A stretch of 64,000 nt of DNA from Nissolia schottii (Eukaryota > Streptophyta > Magnoliopsida > Fabales > Fabaceae). This document shows, piece after piece, positions 21,601 to 33,582 of this stretch (within the stretch, counting starts at the first letter, position 1; each line of letters begins with the position of its first letter). The notes beneath the pieces are model-generated. The model worked only from the letters and a program-made list of their open reading frames with translations. It was not told the DNA's origin and ran no database searches. A program made the position numbers and the translations under genes. The stretch is taken from assembly GCA_003254905.1 (NCBI GenBank), contig QANU01007800.1:376603-440602 (forward strand). The letters run 5' to 3'.

Positions 21601-21621
21601 GCACAACGCGTTGATGTTGCT

Positions 21622-21830
21622 TGCTTCTTGAAAGTTTTAAAGTTGCGGCGATTGTCTCTCATGCAACATGGCATCGCCTACTTCCCTTGCATTCCAAAGT
21701 GGTGGTGATTGCCTCTTGTGTAACACGACGATGTCGCTTGCTTTCCAAACAGTCCATAGTTGTGACAACCATCTCTTGTACAACATGCAACGTCCCCTGT
21801 TTCCCCGACATTTCAAAGGAGGCGGAATGT
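21622..21830 (+). repeat. Minisatellite, about 60-bp units, copy A
   Basis: Degenerate units contain ACATTTCAAAG/CATTCCAAAG, then GTTGTGACGATCGTCTCTTG-like text, CAACACG and GTCGCTTGCTTCC-like text. About three units. The same array, better preserved, lies at 23766-24010 in the same orientation. Confidence 0.7.
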
Positions 21831-21874
21831 CATAAAAGAAAAATTGAATACATCTAGCATGGTTAGCCCGACCG

Positions 21875-22165
21875 TTAGAGGAATACGTGCGCAATGTTGC
21901 GTGGTAGTGCGAAATCTCGGATTGCCTCTAGACCACGTGCAATGCACATAATGACCTCACTAAGAGTATTCGTAGTAGGATTAATGGACCTAAAACACAA
22001 CAACCTGGCCAAAATGTTTATATGTTCTAGGGTAGGAGTGAATTCCCCCCAAGATGTGACAAGGGTATGGATCAAGTTGCACCATTTAAGAGACAATAAC
22101 TCCAAGTCTTTGAAGTGCTTCGGCATTTGAAGAGAACCTGACATTTTTATGCCAACAACTTCCAA
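21875..22165 (-). pseudogene. Plant mobile domain (PMD) protein fragment
   Basis: The 96-codon frame contains DLELLSLKWCNLIHTLVTSW followed by GEFTPTLEHINILARL. A Trp, a TSWGE-like turn and TPTLE(D) are the hallmark start of the plant mobile domain (aminotransferase-like, PF10536 as I remember it), found in MAIL/MAIN proteins and widely inside plant retro- and DNA transposons. Only the first part of the domain is present. It lies between two minisatellite copies, so a transposon origin is likely. Confidence 0.65.
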
Positions 22166-23757
22166 AATCTAGAGGGGGAGGGGTTGAGGATATCAGAAGC
22201 ATTATTAAAAAGAAAAGGTAAAGACCAATAATAAATAAATAAATAATAATAAAAAGGGAATAACAGGAGAATACGAGGAGCATCATACATATACCTAATT
22301 CCCACCTCGGAAAAGTACGTCGTGAACTCAGTTGCTTCATCTTGTCGTTGGTTCGAGGTGCGAGATAAAGGTAGTAGGAATGAATGAAAATGAATTCCTA
22401 ACTCCAGATGCAGTTGCGTAACAATGTCGTACCCACACTCAGTGAAGCCAAGGTCTCAGAGGGTATAGCATGAACATATTGCACCAGTATTGGATTTATT
22501 CTTGATAGAAAGACAAAAGAAATGCTTCCTTGTAGAAGGAAATTTCCTGAAAAGATGTTTCTGAGGATAGGCGTCGCTTGCATCATTGTACGTTCTCCTT
22601 CCACTTTCACCACGGGGAGAGGAAGATCACAATGGATGCGAAATTCCAATGATAAGTCAATTTGGGTTGCTTAGCACTTTCGTAGTGAGTCTTGCTTGTC
22701 ATGCTTTGAATACACATCTTTGGATGCACTGCAATTATTCCTATCACGATCATGGGTTTCTCTCGTTCGTCTTGGCCCCCACAGGAACCATGGCCAGCGC
22801 CATCAGCATACTTCGATGGTCCTCTGTTGTGTCCCCTAGAATGCGTAAGTTTACTAGTATCATCCTTGCCTGCAATTATGCCAAAGTAGCTAGAACCCGT
22901 GTCCATGTCCCATGCTCTGCACCTCATGCATCTATGAGTAACCTCCTCCATGCTCTTACCCTTCACAACATTAGTATCACCAGGAGATACTCTAATTGCC
23001 ATTCTACCAGAAGAAATGGCAGAATGCTTCCAACAGCACAAATATTCTATCAGAAAGTGTAAAAAATATATTTTTTTAAAAAAAATTTAGAAATTTCAGA
23101 TTCATACAACCGCGAAGGATGAAGAAGATTGAACTGGAGAAGAAGCCAACTATTCTTCGAACAATGCTACGTCAGGTCACCAAGCCGTTGAACCTGCAAC
23201 TATGCTCTCCCTCGCCTTCTTCGAAGCAATCAGTTCCCTTGCACTAGCAACAGAGAAGCCATGATTTCCCTTCCATTAGAGTAGCAATGTTTCCTCCTTC
23301 ACCAGCAGCGGAGAGTACACTCTTCTTGAAAAGGCTGAGAGAATTTGGGTGTAGGAGATACGGTGGGAAGGAAAAAAAAAAAAGAAAAGGAGAGAAGAGA
23401 GGGTTAGAAGATGAAATGAGGAGAAAGAAAAGGGTAAGAGAGAAAAATGGGATCGTGAAAAAATAAGGACTGAAAAAAGGAAGATTTATGTGAAGAAAGA
23501 CATAGGAAGGTTCCTATTAGAACGTCTATTTATAGGAGTTGAAACTAAGGAAGAGAAGTGGGAAAGATTGAAGCTCAAGAAATTTCAAAATTTGAATTTC
23601 AAAAACCAAAATCGTATGCTCAAGTGAAGGATGAAAGCAATGTGCTTGATGAAGCATAAAAAATCTCATTCATTAAGTAGGGAGCTAATGTTTTGGGAGT
23701 AAATATAATCAAGCAAGATAATCTTCTCATATGCCTAAAAAAACACATGCATCTCAC
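22166..23757. other. Transposon-like interior, unclassified
   Basis: Overlapping frames on both strands at 22586-23062 (up to 158 codons) are opposite-strand shadows of each other and match no family I recognise. A purine-rich AAAAAGAAAAGGAGAGAAGAG stretch lies near 23370-23410 (a polypurine tract is possible). No catalytic domain seen. Confidence 0.4.
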
Positions 23758-23765
23758 CCAACAAG

Positions 23766-24010
23766 TTTCTCAAACATTCCAAAGTTGTGATGACCGTCTC
23801 TCATGTAACACGTCAACGTCCCCTCGCTTCTCAGACATTCCAAAGTTGTGGCGATTGCTTCTCATGCAACACGACAGTGTCGCGTGCTTCCAGACATTCC
23901 AAAGTTGTCAACGTCGCTTGCTTCCTGAACATTGCAAATTTGTGACGATCGTCTCTTGTGCAACACGTCGACATCGCCTACTTCCCCAACGTTCCAAAGT
24001 TGTGATGCTT
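23766..24010 (+). repeat. Minisatellite, about 60-bp units, copy B
   Basis: CATTCCAAAGTTGT recurs at about 23775, 23836 and 23895, with degenerate copies at about 23930 and 23990, each followed by GACGATCGTCTCTTGTGCAA-like text. It is preceded, as is copy A, by a CTCATATGsCTAAAAAAAAC-like phrase (23727 and 21570), so the pair is a long direct repeat. Confidence 0.8.
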
Positions 24011-24749
24011 GTTTCCACGCATTGACGATGCCCGTCTCCCTAATGCCTTGACCTTGGCGTTGTAGCGCTTACCCTCTTGTTTCCTTAGCATTGTGAGATT
24101 GCACTTTCGTCATTCAACCGGTAAAAGTAATGGGCCATGGTAAACACAGGGATTTGGGCTAAACAATTAAGGGCCATGGATTAATAATAGGTACAGACCA
24201 ATGGACAGTCAACACGTTAGCTTGATAACCAATTACGTTGCGACATGTCGGCACCAATAGCAGAAGAGGGAAATGAGAGTGACTTTACATTAAGTGGATT
24301 GAGAATAAAAAGTCATTTCCTCGGATTGTTAATCACACTTATTTTCCAAAATTTACTATTTGATCTTGTTTTAGCTCACCTTTTAACATCGCGTTTCGGT
24401 GTTATTGAATCCCATTCCGTAACAAAGAGATAAATAGAGCTGTCATAGTTAGCTCGGACATCTCCTTCTACACCATATATGATTACATAAATTATAAAAC
24501 AGTAATTCATTGTGTGTATACATAGTACATTATACAAAGTCATCTTCAGCCGATGACAGAACAGAGACTTAATTCCTACGCACAAAAAAGTCACCAATCA
24601 ACTATATTACACAAAACTTATTATTACACAAAAATAACTGTGGACAGCAACAATCGAATCAATAATTCACCAAACTAATCTTCTCCATCAGAGTACCAAT
24701 GATGAAACCTAAAGTTAGGATCAATGCCACAAGCCAGATCCAACCCTTC
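24011..24749. other. Intergenic, including the EGF-like gene 3' flank
   Basis: No gene or element ends recognised. The 3' UTR of the minus-strand gene ending at 24750 should lie in the right part. Confidence 0.45.
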
Positions 24750-27700
24750 CTAGCTCCACATAACCATACCGGCTGACATCAACAACATAACTATCCAATG
24801 GAACCTTCCTTGGAGGTTTGAGCTTGCTGGTTGGAAAATACCAAAAAAGACATATAGCTTCAGATTTAATTCTTGAAACTTCCTTTATATTTATTTTTGT
24901 CCCCTTTTTTTTTATGTGACATTTGTTTATCCTTTTAAAGTGTTTGTATAATAAGTATAGAGTAAAAATGTGCCTTATTACAGAACTTAGTTCTTTGATG
25001 ATGAATTGCGTAGTTGATGCCCTGGGTCATTGAAGATTTGTGACATTAATTACTTGCAAATTCAACATTAATTACTCCTTTCATCTCCTTTTAAATAAAT
25101 TTTTAAATCAATGTAGCCAAATGTCAATGTGAACATAAAGAGTATAGTAGAAGAAATAAGGGACAAGTTCCAATCTCACCTTTACCAGTTTCACCACCGG
25201 TTGAATTTAAAACTTTAATTCCGAGGCTCGAACAGTTAGATCCAATAGTACCTTAACAATTAGAAGTAAAAAAAAAAAAAAACTATTGAATCAATTTTTA
25301 CCCCCAATATTTTGTTAGTTACCTTTGTAAAGATGAAAACGGGGTTTTGGATTCTTACATGCACTGTAACAAGGGAAAACGGAGATATTGAGAAGATTAA
25401 AAGAATTGCCGTGGCATTCGCATCTGTATGTATGTGTCTTGTTCTTGGAGCAGCTACCTTCTCCACAGTATGCCCAATAGCAAGCTATCATTTTTATTTT
25501 CATATGAAATGGTTAGAAAATGAAAATCTATGACCAAGGCTCCTTGTTACAGCTTGTTAGTTATTTTATTTATTTATTTATTTTTGGTCAGCAAAAATTT
25601 AAGTAGAATTAGGAATATGGTCACAACAAGCTTTTGGAATCAAAAAGTGTTTACAAAACTATGTACAAATGATTCATCAACAAAGGAATATTCAAGAACT
25701 GAACCATCTATCTTAGCATAATATATATGAAACAAAAATTGACTAGGTAAGTTCACTCTATTTTAGCCTTACAAGTTAAACCTCAACGTGTTATCCGCGT
25801 TAAAGCCATTCTATACTTTGAACAATTACGAAGGTATCAATATCATTAAATAATTTATTAATACTATGAATTTTTTTTTTTACTCAAGAGTCAAGTTTAA
25901 GCTCCTAATATATCGTTGAGGTTTGAGAGTAAGAGTAACAGTTCACGCCAATTAAATGCAAATTATAACTATAATAAGCATATTTCAAAGAGTAGTGTAA
26001 AGTGTAACTTACGATCAAAAGCCGAGAAGTTGTGCGGCAAACTCTTCTCAGGAACTGGAGGGGGTGCGGACTCGCAACCATAGTTCATGTTACCTGCAGT
26101 TTTATTATAGTTTCAGGCATTGCCTTCATAATTCTCTAAAAAGTTTAGACAGTATTGTGTGAATTATTTTAACCATTAAAAAAAAAAAAGTTGAGTTGAA
26201 ACTTCAATCTCTAGATAAAGTAACTAAGAAAGAAATTATTACAAGGCCAAAGAGCATCTAGTAATATTTGTTATGGTTAATTAGCAGGACTGAAACGTTA
26301 GGTTAGATATGTTTTGGACTACACGTTTAATGACATTTCAACTTGAAGTTGTAAGTCTTTCTAAAGTAAGGCCAAAAAATTATTCAATAAGTGATCTTAT
26401 GGAGCATTGAGTATAGTGTTCTAGTCTTCTAGGATCACAAAAAATTAATTTCTTTTGTTAGTAATGGATCATCCACTACATGTGGTTAAAATATCACTTT
26501 TAAAGGTGGGAATGTGCCATACTATACTAAACCATGCACACACTAAAGAGACCAAGTAAATTTTTGGTTTGAATATGACCTATTATCTATAAAAAGGCTG
26601 ACCTCTTTAAATAAATATATTGTAAATTTCTTTGTTAATATATTATTATAAATATATTATAATAAATAAATTTATCTTTGAATAAATAAATAATTTATAA
26701 TAATGTATGAATATATTACAATTGCACAAATTGTCTTAATAATTTAAGTTAGTCTAATAGTAGTTTGACAGGACGTGACATGACTTGTGTTCAAATCTTA
26801 CTTTATTAATTTTTTTAATAATTATTATATTTGAATTTAAACAAATCGACCGAACATGTCATTACAACTAACTTAAACCTCATTAATCTGTTCCATCATA
26901 AGTGATCAGAATACCATTTTACTTGATTTTTCATGAAAACATAAGAATTGTTAAAAAATTCTTAAATCCTCCCATTTAAATACTTTTCTTCCTGCCATAA
27001 CAAGACTTTTCTCTTGCTTTTGGCAACAGAAAAGTTTTGCTTTAAACTCACCACCTAAGAATTTCTCATAATTTTTAAAGAGAGAGAGTGAGAAGCATAC
27101 ATTGAGGAATGACACATGGAAGAAAGCTAGTGGCATTTTTATCATTGTCATTGTCTCGGGTCCGCTTCCAGCCAGAATCACATTCACATGTGTAGTTTAA
27201 TGGGTAACTTGAATTTGCTACACACTTCCCTTTCCCACATTCCACTTCTTTGCAAATCTTACCTGCAAAACAAATCCCATATCCATAGGTCACAAGCAAG
27301 TTATTATGCCACTAATTTACTACAATCTAATATTCCTTCCTTAGGTGATAATTAATTTCTTACATGTTTCCAAAGCAAAGTCCTTTATTATTTGACATAC
27401 TAGTAGCATGTTTGTTTGATTTCCTCTTTTAAGTTAATTCTGGAGCTCTGAAAAAAAAAAGACTTTTACTTCTAATAACATACAAAATTGATTGTAGATA
27501 TTCATACTAAAAGACAAACATATTATAACGACTGTATTAAAAATAAAGGATACATGAGAAGCAGCAATAATTCACGAAACTGATTTAGGAAGTAATAAAG
27601 ATACACAACAAAATTTGTTTCTTGCCATTAGAACATCGAAAAATTTCTCTTCCTACGTACATAGATGGATAAAGAAAATAAAAAGACGCGATTTTTTTTC

Positions 27701-27825
27701 TTTTAAAAAAAAGAGATGAGTTAAGCACCAAGAAAGTCATCAACAATATTCCCTTCGGTAGTGATGGGTAGCAGCAGCATGAGAAGTATAGTAATAAGGC
27801 CTAACAGCCTAGAGTAGGAACCCAT
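24750..27825 (-). CDS. Secreted, probably GPI-anchored EGF-like Cys-rich protein
   Basis: Six coding exons join in frame to 204 aa: 27729-27825, 27101-27262, 26013-26093, 25359-25484, 25180-25251 and 24750-24826, all GT-AG. Residues 1-24 (MGSYSRLLGLITILLMLLLP at the start) form a signal peptide. Two Cys-rich, EGF-like stretches follow: CKEVECGKGKCVANSSYPLN with CECDSGWKR, and CYWAYCGEGSCSKNKTHTYR with CEC. The next exon reads CTIGSNCSSLGIKVLNS. The C-terminus is a small-residue linker (GGETGKASS) then a hydrophobic tail MLLMSAGMVMWS, the layout of a GPI-anchor signal. Plant databases often name such proteins neurogenic locus notch-like; that name reflects only the EGF spacing. Extracellular, plasma-membrane or cell-wall location is inferred. 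Function is unknown. Several NxS/T sites are present. Confidence 0.88.
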
Positions 27826-28161
27826 TTGCTTATGTGACCAATTTAGCAGTAACAGAGAATTGGAGAGGATGAGCGTAACAAGAAGAAGAAGAAGAAAGGA
27901 GAAGAATTAGAGGGGATATGAATTATGATTGAATGAGGATTTCAATTTCTTCTTATCTTATAACTTCATGAAGGTGTTGTATTATTGTACTTATACGTGG
28001 CCAAATCCTCGTGTTCCACAATCTACATGCATAGAGCGGACTTTTTTGGATTAAAAAGCGTGTTTATTGTTGCGAGTCATCTACGCTATCATTTATTTAT
28101 TTATGTTTATTCTTCTGTACATGGCTTAAGGCTAAAATTCATTGTTATTTTAGATAGTTAT
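27826..28161. other. EGF-like gene 5' flank
   Basis: Holds the promoter of the minus-strand gene and a GAAGAAGAAGAAG run near 27880-27895, probably in the 5' leader. No other feature. Confidence 0.5.
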
Positions 28162-29208
28162 TGTTAAACTTCGTTGAAGAACGGAAAAATGGACATAGGA
28201 GAGAAAAGAGAATAGAATAACGTATTTTATATTTGAAAAATGGAACCAGGATAGTCAACAGAGTGTAATGTTTCTAATGGATGGTAGCTTATTTATTGGC
28301 GAAAGACAACAAACAGACATAATATCATGCATAAAATCAGTTATAATTGTTACAAATTAACTCCCTAAACCCTAAACCCTAAACCGGTACAATAATTTTA
28401 TAATTTATGCGTAACTATTATAACATTCATACCATCCCCTTAAACTCAATAGGGTATTGACGAAATCAACTTGAGTTTGGAAACCACAGTAACGGGGAAT
28501 GCACGAAGGCAACAACAGGGATAGCGCGAAGGCAAGAGCGGCAATGGAGAGCCTATACCTACGTGGAGAAACTAGGAGAGACAACGAAGAATCTGGACCT
28601 ACGTGGAGGAACCATGAGAGGCAATAGAGTTTGGGCCTTCATGGAGGCAGGAAAGGAACATGTCTTAAGTTGCACAAAGGTAGGAAAGCAACAAGTTTGG
28701 ATTGGATGGAGGCAACAAAAGCGGCAACAAGTATGGCTGCGTGGAGGCAGCAAAAGAAATGAGTCGACACTATGCAAAGGCAATTCAGGCGACGGATTTG
28801 CATGGAGGCAGACAAGAAAACAAAGGTATGAGCACAGATACAATATTGGTGTAGGCAGTATAAAAAACGGACAAAGGAATAGGAAAGGACAACAAAAATA
28901 TTTTTTGCGCATAGATGAGTTTAAAGAACTCAGAGTAGCTGCAACAAAAATATGATTTACAGAGAATGTCATAACTCTGATACCACGTTGTTTAAACAAT
29001 GTTGAATAACTGAAAAATGAACCCCAGAGAGACAATAGAGACAAAAAGTAATAGAAGATATAATAACATTGTATTTCTTGGAGTGTTTACCATGGATAGT
29101 AGCCTATTTATAAGCGCACAAATATAATCCTAAAATTAATTACAAATCAATGTGTAACCGGTATAATAATTTTGTAACTTATGAGTAATTATTATAACAT
29201 TCGTAACA
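28162..29208 (-). mobile_element. Small non-coding LTR retrotransposon (TRIM-like), copy 1
   Basis: LTRs lie at 28162-28434 and 28989-29208. Both contain AATGGATGGTAGC-type and CCGGTAyAATAATTTT-type phrases and end in TATTATAACATTC. On the minus strand, TGGTATCAGAG (28975-28985), complementary to initiator tRNA-Met, lies 3 nt from the right LTR as a primer-binding site, and TTTAAGGGGA next to the left LTR serves as polypurine tract. The interior is only about 550 bp, rich in AAGGCAACAA repeats, with no gag or pol. No clean target duplication was found. Frames of 130-161 codons here come from the low-complexity interior. Confidence 0.75.
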
Positions 29209-29798
29209 ATTGTCAAAATAAAATTTAAGTTTAAATATGTTTCGGGTCTCTGATAAATTAAATTTTTATTTTTGAGATTTAAAATATACTTAAACCTAAA
29301 ATTTATAAACAATTAAACACTTTATATAATGAAGGGTAGGTTCATGTGAAAAAACAATGAAGTGCAAGTATCGAACTTAAAGAGTTAACATATTTAAAAA
29401 ACTAATTTAATTTTGAATTCACAACTGGTATATATAAATGGTATTGTATTATTATTATTTTTGTTGTTGGTATTTAACTGGACAAAACGGCCAAACACAC
29501 AAGGAAAAAAAAAGCTATGGAGTGATCTAAAAAAGCTAGACAATTAGCCGTTCTGCTAACCTTTCGGAACTTATTATTATTATTATTATTATTACTACTA
29601 CATAGAGATTGATCAGAACAAAATTTGTTGAAAGGGTCTCCTCAATTTTTTTTAATTTTTTGTTTGTTACAATATTTTTTAAATTTTTAAAAAAATATTG
29701 TGAAACCTATTTTTTAAGAAATATTAAAAAAATAAATTGTTTCATTTTTTTGTTTACTATTTTTATAAAAACAACAGTAAGTTTAAAATAATAAGGAA
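29209..29798. other. AT-rich intergenic sequence with (TTA)n
   Basis: Contains a (TTA)n tract at about 29570-29595. Nothing else recognised. Confidence 0.5.
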
Positions 29799-30580
29799 AA
29801 ATAGCATCTACACTCCCTAAACTTTTGTTCAGTTGTAAGTAGGTACTTTTAGTTTTTAAATCTTTCAATTTAACACTTAAACTTTTAGCCACTTGCAAAT
29901 AGTTACTATCAACCATCAAAACTCTCAATTACATTCTTAAATTTTAGTATACTTACAGAAAATCACCAAAAATTATAAAATTTTAATTAATTTCTTAAGC
30001 TACAATAACTTTTGAGTACAATGTTATTATTAAATGATTTAACAAGACTTATCTGAATTAAGTATCAAAATCTCTACCATTATTTTAAACAAAATTTTTG
30101 TTTATTTTTTCATCTAATGTTTTTAAAAATATTAATATATTTCTAAAAAAAAATAAAATAAATCATGTGTAAAAAATTCAATTTAATTTACTCTGATATT
30201 ACTAGTTAAGTATGAGAAAAAAAAATATGGTTATTATAATCTATTGTTGAATATGTTTAATTTTTTACTATATTAATATATTTAATGAGATAACAAAAGA
30301 AAAATTAAGAAACATCAATCAGTAAAAATTTAAACGCATAACACTCATAAATCTTGGCATGTCGTTCTCTAAGATTTTTTTAATAGTGGGTTAAATATGA
30401 TTTGACATAAAGCTTAACTATAAGAATTATTGCGGTCTGAATATTTAATTGAAAGAGTTAATGATTGGTGGTGACTAATAGAAAATGAGTAAAAATTAAA
30501 GGGTTCAATTAGAAGATTTAGAAGTTTAAAGCATCTACTTGCAATTGAACGGAAGTTTAGAAGGTGTTAATGCTATTTAC
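29799..30580. mobile_element. Element with long (about 90 bp) terminal inverted repeats
   Basis: Left edge AATAGCATCTACACTCCCTA (29801 on); right edge on the minus strand AATAGCATTAACACCTTCTA (from 30578 down). The arms continue with TAAACTT, GTTCAGTTGTAAGTAGGTAC against GTTCAATTGCAAGTAGATGC and AAATCTT, spanning about 90 bp. The interior is AT-rich with no transposase. No clear target duplication, so the class (Mutator-type MITE is likely) is open. Confidence 0.7.
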
Positions 30581-32700
30581 TCGAATTATAAAAGAAACCA
30601 AATTAATTCAATAGCTACTATCAAAGTTATATTATTTTAATTATCTAACCACCGCATGAAAAGTGATCCAATTAAAAAAATAAATAAATAAAACAGCAAG
30701 CCAAGATTAAAATTAAAAAATAATAATAATGAAAATGGTCAGTTGTCAACTACTGCAAATGGACGAAACAGGCCACCCAATGTACAATTGACAAGTGAGG
30801 ACGGAAAATAACCGCTACTTTCATCTTCGCTAAATTTCTTCTCTGCTGCCCCGTGCTCAAAGAAATCTGAGACCGTATTATCTAGAAACAGAGTGAAAAG
30901 TAAGCAAAGGGAGCTATTTTATTTAAATTAAGAAAAAATGGTGCACCAATAATTAAGTCAATGTAGAAGAAGAGGGGTCAACAGGGACAGGGTATTAATG
31001 AGTTAAACTGCAATAAGAGGAAAAATCTATATACATTGCTAGTTACTAACAATGTGAAGTCACGCTATTTTTTGAACTAATTAGTCGGTCTTATTAGAAA
31101 AAAAAATGAATAATCTTAAATAGAATTCAACAAATTTAGGCTCTATTTAGTTTTACAAAATGTGTATTTTATTTTTTAACTTTTAATAAAACTTTTTTGT
31201 AGTAGGCTTGTACACGTGGGACCTTTGAATCATTTGCTAAAGGGTATGAGCTCTTTATATAATATGCATGAGGTTATAAATTTAAATCTCATTGTCACCA
31301 ATATAATGTAATTTTTAAAATACAAAAAAAAAAGTGTAAGAGCTATGCATAAGCTCGGTTAGACCGAATTGATGGTCAACCGACTTTGAAATTACATTTA
31401 AAGTTTTGATTATCATATGTAGTAATATCATGAAATGTATAAAAAATTAAATTTAATAGATGTTTTGTAATACATATTTTATCGCAAATTATATTAATAT
31501 AAAGAACTTTTGAATTGAGTCAGGTTATCGGATTAGGTTTAAGTCAATAGCACACTCCACAATACCCCACGCGCTGGAAAGAGACGATTGGACTTTAAGT
31601 TGGAGGGTGAAATGGGCTTAATACTTGATTGTGGTTCACTAACCCATTAACATGATTCTGTCTGTCTCATGGGACAGTAACAGAAATTTAACCCCCCAAA
31701 AAGAATTATTGCCTGTTTTGATTTTTACGTGTTAATTACTATAGAACATTGTTTCGGGACACAATTACTATAGTACGCGATCCATTGCCAACGACCCATA
31801 TATGTTTTGGTTTTGGGCTACGATCCAATTCAGGTTCGGCCTGTAAAACCTGATACCATTTAATATTCAATTCCGAGACAAAAATGAAAATGTATATATG
31901 AGAGAAGACAATATGGAGCCAACGTCCCATTCCAAGACTAGGTTAATGATTAAAGAAAAAAAACTTAGTTCAAATTTCTTATATCTATTTCTTCATTCAA
32001 ATAAAGTTATGTGGACCTTTTTTTTTAGATAAGTAATTTAAAAATAAAAAAGATAATACACGTCATTATTGTTTGGAGAATTGATTAAAATGAATGTATG
32101 AAACTTGGTCTAAGTTTTTTCCATGATTGAGAAAGAGAGAGAGAATAATTTTTCTTAAGTAAAAAAATAAATGCGCCTCCAAGCTCAGCGTTATAAATTT
32201 TGGTACAACTTGCGGCCAACAACGCTTCATAGAGTCAAGTGGGTCAAAACTCAAAAAGATAGGGGGTAAAGGGTGGTAGGGTACAAAAGGGCTAAGTACT
32301 GAGCCCATGTAACAAAAAGAGGTTATGACACATCTCTTTCCACAACTCATTGCAAGCTGGTTAAAACTTGAAACTTTGCTGGAACATTTAACCATCTAAC
32401 CCCACCCCCCCTGCTTGCTTCGCTCACCCCCTTCCTCTCAAAGCCAAAGGGCTTATAAAATGTTTATCTTCTTTATAAAATGTTTCACACACACATTCAA
32501 ATGCAACTGAAAGAGCCTCCTAATTAACTTTTGCAGCTACACACATACCGCTTTCAATAATATGTGCTAGGGTGCAAGTGCAACATTATATTAAGTTGCA
32601 CATTATCCAATCTTTACTTATTGGATAAATTACACTAACCTTAGAAATAAAATTGCATTGACATCTCATCTAATTTAAAAAAATTACACCCGCCTCCCTT
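30581..32700. other. AT-rich intergenic sequence
   Basis: A 109-codon minus frame at 32066-32395 has no recognisable domain and low support. No RNA gene or element ends seen. The last bases, CCCTT at 32696-32700, are the target duplication of the next element. Confidence 0.45.
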
Positions 32701-33577
32701 TGTTAAGCATGGAAGAATAACGGAAAAGGGACATATGAAAGATAAGAGAAAGCTGAACGATTTCTGTATTACGGTATTATTGTGTCAAGACTCAAGAGTA
32801 CAATGAGGTTATGCTCATTTGTAGGCCCAGAGAAATAAATCAAACATAATGATATAATCAATTTAATTATCAAACTAAATCATATTTAAATCAATCACGA
32901 AATATTCTAAATATATTATATTTTAACACTACCTTAAGCTAAAGCTATCCAACTTTAAGCTTGTAACAATAAAGGAAGATTGTCAAACAAGTAGGAAAGA
33001 CAATGGGCTAGCACGGAGGCAGGAGCGACAACGGATTTTGGGTCTGCACGAATGTAAGAGTGGCAACAGAGACTGAGTTTGCATGGAGGCAGGAGCGACA
33101 ATGACACCGGAAACTACACGTGCACGTAGGCAACATCAACAACAACAGGACATGCAAAGATGCAACAACAATAGTAACGGGGATTGCACGAAGGCAACAA
33201 TAATGACAATGAGGATCACATGGAGGCAATGGCAACAATAACATATATGGTCACGGATGAACAGAGACATACATAAGCGAAACGAGGATAAATGAAGACT
33301 TGAAAAGTGAAATAGGGTTGTGGAAGATAGTCGAATGCCATGTTAGAAATAAGATTTAAAGTGGGTGTCATGACTCATACCGTGTTAAGCATTGAACAAG
33401 AAGAAAAACTAGCTAAGCATACGAAAGACAAGAGAAAGATGAATGATTTTTGTATTATGGTGTTACTAAGAGTACAATGACGTTATGCCTATTTATTTGT
33501 CTAGAGCAATAAATTAAACATAATCATCAATCTAATTATCAAACTAATTAGATTTTAGATATTATTTTAATCTAACA
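32701..33577 (-). mobile_element. Small non-coding LTR retrotransposon (TRIM-like), copy 2, with 5-bp target duplication
   Basis: LTRs lie at 32701-32928 and 33383-33577; both start TGTTAAGCAT and end in TAACA. The element is flanked by CCCTT on both sides (32696-32700 and 33578-33582), a perfect 5-bp target duplication. On the minus strand a degenerate primer-binding site (CGGTATGAGTC) adjoins the right LTR, and GCTTTAGCTTAAGGTAG adjoins the left LTR in the place of the polypurine tract. The interior of about 450 bp has GCACGAAGGCAACA-type repeats and no gag-pol. It shares ACGGGGATTGCACGAAGGCA-like text with copy 1. Confidence 0.88.
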
Positions 33578-33582
33578 CCCTT

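Noticed and set aside
22586-23062. 158-codon plus and 144-codon minus overlapping frames
   Set aside because: No recognisable domain on either strand; shadows of each other inside transposon-like DNA.
28559-29044. 161-codon minus frame and 130-codon plus frame
   Set aside because: They lie in the low-complexity interior and LTR of the TRIM-like element, on opposite strands of the same DNA.
28160-29213. ATTGT at both ends of TRIM copy 1 as a target duplication
   Set aside because: The left ATTGT overlaps the TG start of the LTR, so it cannot be a true duplication if the LTR ends are right.
32066-32395. 109-codon minus-strand frame
   Set aside because: No family resemblance, no splice partner and AT-rich context; likely chance.
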